Shown in pieces: positions 8,505 to 15,276 of a stretch of 35,610 nucleotides of DNA. A program made the translations under genes and the position numbers. The stretch covers positions 1-35,610 of the forward strand of contig JAJEGS010000042.1 in assembly GCA_022819745.1 (NCBI GenBank), given 5' to 3'. Origin of the DNA: Candidatus Latescibacterota bacterium (GTDB lineage: Bacteria; Latescibacterota; UBA2968; UBA8231). How positions within the stretch are numbered: the stretch's first letter is position 1; each line of letters starts with the position of its first letter. Under the pieces are notes generated by a model that did not search any database, was not told where the DNA came from, and was given only the letters and a program-made list of their open reading frames with translations.

Positions 8505-8546
8505 GTCGCCGCCGACCCAGCCAAAACAGCTTGGGCCGACGGCGAC
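8505..8546 (-). terminator. Hairpin terminator after the M16 peptidase gene
   Basis: Two 15-base arms (8505-8519 and 8532-8546) flank a 12-base loop. Two positions mismatch as A/C on the plus strand but become G-U wobbles in minus-strand RNA, giving a fully paired stem there. That points to service for the M16 gene ending at 8581. The T-run is short (TTT after the stem). Confidence 0.55.
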
Positions 8547-8580
8547 GTAGTAGCAAGAGAAATATACGGTACCGCTAGCG

Positions 8581-11445
8581 CTACTCTTCCGCTGGTTCGT
8601 CCCCCTCCTCAGGATAAAGCACCACCCGCACATAGCGATCCATGTTGAAATACTTCTGCGCCGATTGCTGCACCACATCTACCGTCAGCAAATCGACCAA
8701 CGCTGGATACTGAACCAGCAGCCGCGGATCAACCCCGTTGAAGTCGAGCGACGCCAGCGACCCGACCCAGAAGCTGTTCTCCTTGAGGTCTGTCTCGCGT
8801 TGGCGTTTGCGCATTTCCTTGACCTTATCGACGTAGAGGTCGGTGGTGCCGACGGTTTTTAGGCTGTCGATTTGCTCAAAGATCACCTGCGTCAGTTCCT
8901 CGACGCGGTCGGGATCGCTGCCGAAGGAGATGGAGATGCGGTACTTCTCGTCCGGATAGTGCGAGCCGCTGCTGCTGACCCAGACCCCATAGGTGCCGCC
9001 CAAGTCCTCGCGCAACACCTCGCGCAGCTTGATCTGCAGCACGGAGGTCATGGCCCTGAGTTCGAGGTTGTTTTTCCAGCCATCGTATTCAAAGGGGCCG
9101 GTGAAAATCATCTGCGATTGGCTCTTGGGCTCAATGCCGCGATAGACTGCTTTGTCGATCACGCCCTCCGGGGCCTCAATGCCGACATCGCGCCAAGTCT
9201 CCTCCCGTCCGGTGGTCGGCAAGCCGCCCAAATAAGTGCGCACCAGCGGCTCTATGCCTTCGAGGGTGAAGTTGCCGACGAAGAAAAACGAGAAGTCGCT
9301 GGCATCGGCAAAGCGCTCTTGGTACACAGCCATAGACGTGGCCAAGTCCATCTCGTCGAGCAACTCCAGCGACCAAGGCCGCGCCCGGTGGTGATACTGC
9401 GCCATGGTGACTGTAATGGTGTCGCTGAACGCCGTTTCTGGACGCGCGCTGCGATTTTGGATGGAGCCTCTCATGAGTGTCTGATAGGCTTGGAAGGCCG
9501 TGCTGTCTTGGCGCGGCGCAGTGAAGAAGGCGTAGATCAGCTCGAACATGGTCTGGATATCTTCGGGCGAAGCCGAGCCAGAAACGCCCTCCCGCAAGCT
9601 ACTGATCCACGGCGATACCCGCACCACTTTGCCGGCCAGTTTCTTCTCCAGTTCAATCTTGTTAAACGGCCCCACGCCGCCTTCGCTCACCACCGAGGTC
9701 GCAGTCGAGGCCGCCACGTAGTCGGTGTCGGGGACTAGGGAATGACCGCCGGGACTATAGGCCCTAAAGAGGATCTCATCGTTTTTGAAGTCCGTCGGCT
9801 TCAGGCAGACCCGGATGCCGTTGGCGAGGGTCCACCAAGTCGCGCCGATCTCGGGGATTTCGCTGCGTTCGACGATTTCAGCGGGAGCGGGCACTTGTGC
9901 CACGAGCGGCTCGTCGGATACCTCGTCGGCGTACGGCGCGATCTCCTGCTGCGCTGCCTTGGCGAAGATCGCCAGCAGATCCTGCTCGTTGGGCACGGCA
10001 ATACCCTCTTGCTCAGGGGCTTCTACGGTGATTACCCGGTTTTTTTCGCTCGTCCACTCGCTGGCCAGCGCATTGATCTCCTCTAATGCAATGCCGGGTA
10101 CCAGTTCTTGGTAGAGTTCGTATTCTTTGGCAATGCCGGGGATGGCTTCGTCGGTCAGCAAGTGGCGCACGTATTCGGAGGCAAAACCGCTCGACTGTTG
10201 TTTGTCTCGCTCGCGGTAGGACTGCTCCATGCTGCGCAGCATTTCCTTTTTCTCGCGCGCGAGCTCGGAGGCGGTAAAGCCGTGTTCCCGCACTCGCGCC
10301 GCTTCAACCAGCAGGGCCTCAAGCCCGGCGTCGAAACCGTTGTTTTGTACCGCAGCGCCGAGGATGAAAAACTCCTTGGAGCGCAGCCAGCGCCCTTGGC
10401 CCGAATAGGCACCTAAAAAGGGCGGCTCGGGGAGCTTGGTCAGTTCGTGCAGGCGTTGGTTGAGCATCCGGTGATATAGAGCCTCAATCAGTGAGCGGCG
10501 GTAGGTGCTCACCGTCCCTTGGGGCCGCACGTCCATCTTGTAGTAGATACTGACGCTGTTGTAAGTGGCTTCTGGGTCGGTGGTGATGGCGAAGAGCGTC
10601 TCCTCGTGGTCGGGCACGGGGAACACTGTGCGCTTGGGGGGGCTTTCTGCCGAGGGGATGCGGGCAAAGTACTCCTGCACCAGCGCCTCTACCTCCGCTG
10701 GCTCAATGTCGCCGACGGCCACAAAACCCATCAGATCGGGCCGGTACCAAGTGCGGTAAAAGCGGCGCAGATCCTCGTGATGAAAGGTGTCGAGCACGGC
10801 CTTCTGGCCGATGGGCAGGCGCACGGCGTAGCGCGAATCCTTCAGGAGAATGGGTATTTGCTCGTCGAACATGCGCTGCTGAGCGCCGCGCCGCAGTCGC
10901 CATTCTTCGATTACGACGCCGCGTTCCTTGTCGATTTCCTCGGAATCAAAGCTGATCTGGTGCGCCCAGTCCTCTAAAATTTGGAAGGCTGTGTGTACCA
11001 CTTCGGCGCTGTCGGTGGGCACGGTCAGCATGTACACGGTCTCGTCGAAGCTGGTGTAGGCATTGAGATCCGGCCCGAAGCGCATGCCGATTAGCTCCAG
11101 ATAATCCACCAACTCCTGCTTGGCGAAGTTTTTGGTGCCATTGAAGGCCATGTGCTCGGCAAAGTGCGCCAGCCCCTGTTGATTTTCGTCCTCCAGCACC
11201 GAGCCGGCATCGACCACCAGCCGCAGCTCGACTCGGTTTTCGGGCTTTTGGTTTTTGCGGATGACATAGCGCAGGCCGTTGTCTAACTGGCCGACGGTCA
11301 CCAGCGAATCAATGGGCAGCTTCGGATCCTCTAGCTTCTCGGTCGTCTCCTCCATTGCCGCCTGTTGCACGGTCGTCGGCGACGTGCTGACACAGGCGTA
11401 CAGTAGCACTGGCAGCACAGTGAACAGCAGCAAAACTCGTCTCAT
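8581..11445 (-). CDS. M16-family (pitrilysin/insulinase-type) zinc metallopeptidase lipoprotein
   Basis: The start is the ATG at 11445, preceded by AGGAG at 6-base spacing; an earlier in-frame start at 11487 would bury the signal peptide. The 954-residue product has lipobox LLYAC (Cys18), so it should be a membrane-anchored lipoprotein. The inverted zinc motif HFAEH (94-98) and Glu174 in KERGVVIEEW, 76 residues beyond the second His, form the metal site. The protein has the two-homologous-half layout of the family, with an inactive second half (about 520-930) lacking HxxEH. It probably degrades peptides in the envelope, a role inferred from the family. The upstream small gene ends 43 bases away. 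Confidence 0.92.
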   Translation of the reverse strand: MRRVLLLFTVLPVLLYACVSTSPTTVQQAAMEETTEKLEDPKLPIDSLVTVGQLDNGLRYVIRKNQKPENRVELRLVVDAGSVLEDENQQGLAHFAEHMAFNGTKNFAKQELVDYLELIGMRFGPDLNAYTSFDETVYMLTVPTDSAEVVHTAFQILEDWAHQISFDSEEIDKERGVVIEEWRLRRGAQQRMFDEQIPILLKDSRYAVRLPIGQKAVLDTFHHEDLRRFYRTWYRPDLMGFVAVGDIEPAEVEALVQEYFARIPSAESPPKRTVFPVPDHEETLFAITTDPEATYNSVSIYYKMDVRPQGTVSTYRRSLIEALYHRMLNQRLHELTKLPEPPFLGAYSGQGRWLRSKEFFILGAAVQNNGFDAGLEALLVEAARVREHGFTASELAREKKEMLRSMEQSYRERDKQQSSGFASEYVRHLLTDEAIPGIAKEYELYQELVPGIALEEINALASEWTSEKNRVITVEAPEQEGIAVPNEQDLLAIFAKAAQQEIAPYADEVSDEPLVAQVPAPAEIVERSEIPEIGATWWTLANGIRVCLKPTDFKNDEILFRAYSPGGHSLVPDTDYVAASTATSVVSEGGVGPFNKIELEKKLAGKVVRVSPWISSLREGVSGSASPEDIQTMFELIYAFFTAPRQDSTAFQAYQTLMRGSIQNRSARPETAFSDTITVTMAQYHHRARPWSLELLDEMDLATSMAVYQERFADASDFSFFFVGNFTLEGIEPLVRTYLGGLPTTGREETWRDVGIEAPEGVIDKAVYRGIEPKSQSQMIFTGPFEYDGWKNNLELRAMTSVLQIKLREVLREDLGGTYGVWVSSSGSHYPDEKYRISISFGSDPDRVEELTQVIFEQIDSLKTVGTTDLYVDKVKEMRKRQRETDLKENSFWVGSLASLDFNGVDPRLLVQYPALVDLLTVDVVQQSAQKYFNMDRYVRVVLYPEEGDEPAEE

Positions 11446-11488
11446 TGATGACTCCTGTTTTGATTGGTCAATAGCCGGTTGATCCATT

Positions 11489-11755
11489 TCAACCGGCTGT
11501 TTGTTCTATGATGGAAATTTTCGCTTTGGGATGCGTATGGAGGATGCCGTGGATACCCTTAACGGTGCGTCGATCTACCTCTCGGGCGTAAACTTGGTCC
11601 CAGAACGCTACATTTTCTTGCAGATCTTCGCTCAGATCTTCGAGGTATATTTCGTCTTTCTCTGCCGGAAATAGCAAATCAAAGACCTGATCGGTCACAG
11701 CGTATAGTTCAAAGCGGCTGTTCAGTGCCCCATCGACAATCTCGATATGTTTCAT
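11489..11755 (-). CDS. Small acidic protein, possible immunity partner
   Basis: The 88-residue product begins MKHIEIVDGALNSRFELYAV and is acidic through its middle (EKDEIYLEDLSEDLQE). I recognise no family with certainty. GAGG stands 6 bases before the ATG. It starts 15 bases after the stop of the gene that resembles a polymorphic-toxin domain, the usual place of an immunity protein; that role is inferred from order and charge only. Another possibility is an unrelated small cytosolic protein co-transcribed with the M16 peptidase. Confidence 0.5.
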   Translation of the reverse strand: MKHIEIVDGALNSRFELYAVTDQVFDLLFPAEKDEIYLEDLSEDLQENVAFWDQVYAREVDRRTVKGIHGILHTHPKAKISIIEQTAG

Positions 11756-11770
11756 GTTGTCCTCGTTTTT

Positions 11771-12025
11771 TTATTCGTTTGGATAGACATTGATGTGGCC
11801 GGTACGCCCTCCGTCCAACTGGACGTCGAAGTGAGGACCTCCGTGCGACTCACCCGGTCGTGTGGGGACCCATATATTGCCCTGTTCATCGGGATAGCCC
11901 CTCCGGCCTTTGTAAGGTCCGTACTCCACCACGACCATTTCTCCATGCCAGTTCTTGAGAGGACGAAAACGCTCGGGCAGGTCTTCAACCCGCAAAGGAC
12001 GGTACGGTTTTCTTAGGCGAGGCAT
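11771..12025 (-). CDS. Small protein resembling a polymorphic-toxin nuclease domain
   Basis: The 84-residue product is basic at its N-terminus (MPRLRKPYRPLR) and contains KGRRGYPDEQGNIWVP and GPHFDVQLDGGRTGHINVYP. The order Gly-Tyr-x-Asp-x-x-Gly-Asn-x-Trp then F/W-D-V-Q and a terminal H-x-N-V is typical of C-terminal toxin domains of contact-dependent and Rhs-type polymorphic toxins. Here the domain stands alone, without a delivery region or signal peptide. A palindrome CTTGTACAAG lies at 12045-12054, just upstream. It may be an orphan toxin cassette, a solitary intracellular toxin, or a non-toxic domesticated relative. Confidence 0.5.
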   Translation of the reverse strand: MPRLRKPYRPLRVEDLPERFRPLKNWHGEMVVVEYGPYKGRRGYPDEQGNIWVPTRPGESHGGPHFDVQLDGGRTGHINVYPNE

Positions 12026-12080
12026 ACATCAATATAATTTCGCTCTTGTACAAGGATAGTGCCAGACTACCAGAAACATT

Positions 12081-13559
12081 TCATTTGACGCTTGACACTG
12101 CTGGCGCACTAGCAAACGCCGCACTCGCTTCGGCAATGGAGCTAAACGCGCCGTCGGCTACGGCGGCACACAGTGCGACACCGACAGCGGCCTCTTCGCC
12201 GTGCGACCCCACGTGCAGCGGCATGGCGAACTCCGTTTCCAACGCCGCTCGCAACACGGGATTCAGCTTGATGCCGTTGCCCGCGCCAACCAGCTTGGAG
12301 CGCGTGCCGCTGCCTAGGCGGATGGCCTCGCGATACGAATCGGCCAACTCGACGGCCATGCCCTCCAACAGCGCGCGCGTTAGATGCCCGGCAGTCAGCG
12401 TCGTAGCGGTCAGATCGCGGAAGGCGGCCTTGGCGCGTGGCCTGCTGCGCGACCCGGAAAACAGCGGGTCGGCGCGCACGCCCTCGGCACCGGCCGGTAC
12501 GTCGGCTGCTAATGCTACGAGCCGCTCGTAGAGGGCCTCGCTGTCGGGTTGGACATCGGCGAGGGCATAGATGGCATCGGCGAAGAAGTCGCGCAGCGTC
12601 CTGAACGTACGCCCGCCGACGGCCCCCACGCCGGCCAGCAGATAGCCGCGCTGGATATAGGGACGCAGTTCGAGCGAGCCGCGCGGCAGTGGGGCTTCGA
12701 TATGCAGGGCCGCTTGTCCGCCGGTGCCGACGTTGACGGCCACGGTGTTGGCGTAATCGGCGACCGTGCCGGCAAAGCTACACTGGTGATCGCCAGACGC
12801 CACGGCCACGGGCAGGCCCGCTGGTACGCCGAGCTTTTGGGCCATTGCTGGGGTCAGGGGACCGGCCATGGTACAGGATTCAACGAGATCGGGAAATAGC
12901 GACTGGTCTAGGCCGAGATCGGCGATAAGATCATTTGCCCAAGCGCGCTTGGGCACGTCATAGACGCCCCAGCCGAGCGCGTCCGTGGGATCGACCACCG
13001 GCCGTTTGCCTACCAGCCGCGACACCACAAACTCAGGGGCCGCGGTGCCGCTGACGCCGCTGGGAAGCTGATTGTTGGCTTGCAGCCAAAACAGGTGCGG
13101 CGCAGCGTGGCCAGCCACGAGAGGGCAGCCAGTATTGGCAAAGGCGGGCATTTCTCCTTCAGTGGCGACGGAACCCCCGCGCTGGGCCATGGCCTCTAAG
13201 TAGGTGTGCTGCTGACCCGGTAGGAGGTCTTGAGCACGCTGGTCCTGCCAGGAGAAATAAGGGCCAACGGTATCGAGCGCGGCGTCGAGGAGTTGAAGAC
13301 CCTGTTGCTGCCCGGTGACGCCGATGGCCGTTGGCCGAGCACTGGTGCGGGCTACAAGCGCGGCCGCGTTGTCGATGGCTAGTTCGGTCATCGCGTCGAG
13401 GTCCCACTCCGAGCGGCCGATTCGCTTATCTGTTGCAGCGGTTACTTCGGACGAATTGGCCGCGCTGGCTGCGCCGACGACGGCGTTGGTGTCGAGGTCA
13501 ATGACGATGGTGACAACGGTAGTAGAGCCGATGTCTAGCGCGAGGTAGTGCGTTGACAT
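12081..13559 (-). CDS. FGGY-family carbohydrate kinase
   Basis: The 492-residue product has the two-domain FGGY layout and length. The N-terminal phosphate-binding strand is YLALDIGSTTVVTIVIDLDT, followed by AIGVTGQQQGLQLLD and the substrate-side SWQDQRAQDLL. In the second lobe VASGDHQCSFAG carries the likely catalytic Asp, and VNVGTGGQAAL is the adenosine/phosphate loop. GDHQCS is reminiscent of sedoheptulokinase-type members, but xylulose or another ketose or polyol is possible. Its start lies 4 bases after the stop of the dehydrogenase gene, so the two are one operon: oxidation of a polyol or sugar followed by phosphorylation is the natural reading. Confidence 0.85.
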   Translation of the reverse strand: MSTHYLALDIGSTTVVTIVIDLDTNAVVGAASAANSSEVTAATDKRIGRSEWDLDAMTELAIDNAAALVARTSARPTAIGVTGQQQGLQLLDAALDTVGPYFSWQDQRAQDLLPGQQHTYLEAMAQRGGSVATEGEMPAFANTGCPLVAGHAAPHLFWLQANNQLPSGVSGTAAPEFVVSRLVGKRPVVDPTDALGWGVYDVPKRAWANDLIADLGLDQSLFPDLVESCTMAGPLTPAMAQKLGVPAGLPVAVASGDHQCSFAGTVADYANTVAVNVGTGGQAALHIEAPLPRGSLELRPYIQRGYLLAGVGAVGGRTFRTLRDFFADAIYALADVQPDSEALYERLVALAADVPAGAEGVRADPLFSGSRSRPRAKAAFRDLTATTLTAGHLTRALLEGMAVELADSYREAIRLGSGTRSKLVGAGNGIKLNPVLRAALETEFAMPLHVGSHGEEAAVGVALCAAVADGAFSSIAEASAAFASAPAVSSVK

Positions 13560-13563
13560 GGAA

Positions 13564-14583
13564 CTAACTCAGGTGCGACCAGTCGAAGACTACGCCGAGG
13601 TATTCCTCTTTATTGGCGGTAAGTCCCTCGTACATCTGTTGACAGTCTGCGGGGGACGCTAGATGAGAGATCAGGGGCTCGACGACGAGTTGGCCGCCGG
13701 CGATCCACGCGGCGAGTTGGCGGTAATTAGCGTCGAGATCGCGGCAGCGCTCGGTGGCGTGCTGCGGCCAGCGCCACTCGAGCGCGCCGATCATGCGGAT
13801 CGCCTCTAGGTGGATGCGCAGCAGCATGGGCGTCACATCGAAGTGGGCCGGGGCGCGCGGACTGCCGAGGAGGATGAGTTCGCCGTGGCGGGCAACGCAC
13901 ATCGCGGTCTGGGCAATGACTTCGCTGATGCCAATGGCTTCGACGCCGATGCGAGCACCTGCGCCGCCGGTCCAGTCGCGCACCACTGCTTCCAGATCGT
14001 CGCGGCCGGGATTGACGGTGTGCTCAATGCCACAGGCGCGCGCCTGCTGTAGGCGCAACTCGGACAAGTCCGCGAGCATGACGTCGGCACCGGCCAAGCG
14101 GAAGAGCTGAGCGGCGAAGTTGCCCACGAGGCCGCCGCCGACCACGAGCACGGTGTCTCCGGGCTGGACGCTAGAAGAGCGCAAAGCGGAGATGCTGACA
14201 CCGGCCATGCGCGTGAACACTAGGTGCTGGCCAGGGGCCTCGTGCGAGACGGGCAGCGCCATGCGCTGCGCATCTGTCTTGACGATGGAAGCGTGGCGGG
14301 CAAAGGACAGCACGCGGTCGCCCGGTTGTACGCCAGAAACCGCGTCGCCGATTTGCAGTACTTGGCCGAGGTTGCCGTAGCCAGTGCCTCGGGGATACTG
14401 GCCGGCGTCGCCGAAGGGCATCTGCTTGACGAGGCCGGTAAAGCCCGCGCCTTCGGTGCCGGCGCTGACGATGGAGTATTCGGTCTCTATTAATACTTCA
14501 TGGGGGTGCAAGTGGTCATCGAGATCGGTCTGGGTGACCTCGATGCGCCCCGGCTCGACGACGGTGAGTTCATGAGTTAGCAC
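13564..14583 (-). CDS. Medium-chain dehydrogenase/reductase (zinc-type alcohol dehydrogenase superfamily)
   Basis: The 339-residue product has the MDR fold: a GroES-like N-terminal domain with EVLIETEYSIVSAGTEGAGF, then a Rossmann domain with VLVVGGGLVGNFAAQLFRLAGADVML (VxGxGxVG nucleotide motif). The usual catalytic Cys of zinc ADHs is replaced in the YSIVSAGTE motif, and the four-Cys structural zinc lobe is absent, so this belongs to the SxGTE subgroup of sugar/polyol dehydrogenase-like MDRs. The start is a GTG at 14583 after AAGGAGG. A minus-strand promoter lies just upstream. It pairs with the FGGY kinase. Substrate unknown. Confidence 0.82.
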   Translation of the reverse strand: MLTHELTVVEPGRIEVTQTDLDDHLHPHEVLIETEYSIVSAGTEGAGFTGLVKQMPFGDAGQYPRGTGYGNLGQVLQIGDAVSGVQPGDRVLSFARHASIVKTDAQRMALPVSHEAPGQHLVFTRMAGVSISALRSSSVQPGDTVLVVGGGLVGNFAAQLFRLAGADVMLADLSELRLQQARACGIEHTVNPGRDDLEAVVRDWTGGAGARIGVEAIGISEVIAQTAMCVARHGELILLGSPRAPAHFDVTPMLLRIHLEAIRMIGALEWRWPQHATERCRDLDANYRQLAAWIAGGQLVVEPLISHLASPADCQQMYEGLTANKEEYLGVVFDWSHLS

Positions 14584-14631
14584 GGCGAGTAGTCCTCCTT
14601 AAATGGGCCATATGGCAGCAAGCAGAGAAAA

Positions 14632-14661
14632 TATAAAGGACGTTTAGGGGAGTGGCGTCAA
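14632..14661 (-). promoter_or_regulatory. Sigma70 promoter of the dehydrogenase-kinase operon
   Basis: Read on the minus strand, TTGACG (14661-14656) and TTTATA (14637-14632) are 18 bases apart. Transcription would start about 40 bases before the GTG at 14583. It stands back to back with the plus-strand promoter at 14686. Confidence 0.5.
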
Positions 14662-14685
14662 GCCACACAAAAGGAATAAAACTGC

Positions 14686-14714
14686 TTGACGAAAAAAGCC
14701 GACCTCTCTATTAT
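14686..14714 (+). promoter_or_regulatory. Sigma70 promoter of the ~500-nt transcript
   Basis: TTGACG at 14686-14691 and TATTAT at 14709-14714 are separated by exactly 17 bases. Predicted start of transcription is near 14721. No ordinary gene follows until 15277, and an intrinsic terminator intervenes at 15181-15216. Confidence 0.6.
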
Positions 14715-14926
14715 TGGCGAACCTGCTCGCGGGGTACAAGGAGTTTATTGCGCCCAAGAAGTAAGTGGAGGTCAATGGGGATTTGGTAGCTGTAGGTTGA
14801 GATGGATGTGCCTGCTGGAGCAGATATTATGGCATTGCAGAGTTAAGATAAGCGAGAAGACTTAGAGTATAAAAATTGTAAATTTGTTGTAACGTTTGTA
14901 CTGCTGCTCTCTGTTATGTCGCTTCT

Positions 14927-14940
14927 AACGATTAATCGTT
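14927..14940. promoter_or_regulatory. Perfect 14-base palindrome
   Basis: AACGATTAATCGTT is its own reverse complement. It could be an operator or a hairpin element within the predicted transcript. No cognate regulator is recognisable nearby. Confidence 0.3.
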
Positions 14941-15029
14941 CATAATTGAATGATACTACACTTTGGCATATAAGCAAATTTGTTCCACAAGATATAGTGG
15001 ATCAAATTGTCAACTGAAAAGATACATTT

Positions 15030-15143
15030 ATGAGTTGTATTAAAAGTAACAAAGTTACATCTATAGAGCTAGCGAGTTTAGGAACTTATGTTCAGTTGCT
15101 AGACACAAGCGGAAGATGTGAAGGAGTAGCTACCCTTTTATGA
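15030..15143 (+). CDS. Possible 37-residue small protein
   Basis: An ATG-initiated frame of 37 codons lies inside the predicted 500-nt transcript (starts MSCIKSNKVTSIELASLGTY, contains two Cys). No convincing ribosome binding site precedes it and no family is recognised. It could be a real small protein, a gene fragment, or chance in noncoding RNA. Confidence 0.2.
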   Translation: MSCIKSNKVTSIELASLGTYVQLLDTSGRCEGVATLL

Positions 15144-15180
15144 TATTGCCCAGTGAGCTGACAATCTACTAAAAACCTCT

Positions 15181-15216
15181 ACGGCGCAATATTTAACCTA
15201 TCAGCGCCGTTTTTTA
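15181..15216 (+). terminator. Intrinsic terminator
   Basis: ACGGCGC (15181-15187) pairs perfectly with GCGCCGT (15204-15210) across a 16-base loop, followed at once by six T. It ends the transcript from the 14686 promoter, or acts as a conditional terminator in the leader of the transglycosylase gene. Confidence 0.7.
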
Positions 15217-15276
15217 TTCCAGGCTAAAACACTACTGAGGCCCGTTGAGCGGGCCGATTTGGAAAGGAGGCGCGTC

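Larger units (their letters stand above)
14584..15276. other. AT-rich gene-poor region between divergent transcription units
   Basis: This 693-base stretch holds no conventional gene and is visibly richer in A and T than the rest, especially 14860-15180. It holds a minus-strand promoter for the dehydrogenase, a plus-strand promoter at 14686-14714, a 14-base palindrome at 14927-14940, a 37-codon reading frame at 15030-15143, an intrinsic terminator at 15181-15216, and a small hairpin (GGCCCG/CGGGCC, 15239-15255) just before the ribosome binding site of the transglycosylase gene. A plus-strand transcript of about 500 nt is therefore predicted. Confidence 0.6.

Noticed and set aside
8872..9738. 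Plus-strand frame of 288 codons opposite the M16 peptidase
   Set aside because: It is the mirror of a well-supported coding frame and has no ribosome binding site or recognisable domain.
14719..15216. tmRNA, RNase P RNA or 6S RNA in the gene-poor region
   Set aside because: I could not find the conserved ends, tRNA-like arm or core motifs of these RNAs. A novel or structural RNA remains open.
15239..15255. Hairpin GGCCCG/CGGGCC as a terminator before the transglycosylase gene
   Set aside because: It has only six base pairs and no T-run and sits next to the ribosome binding site; the real terminator is at 15181-15216. A role in translation control cannot be excluded.
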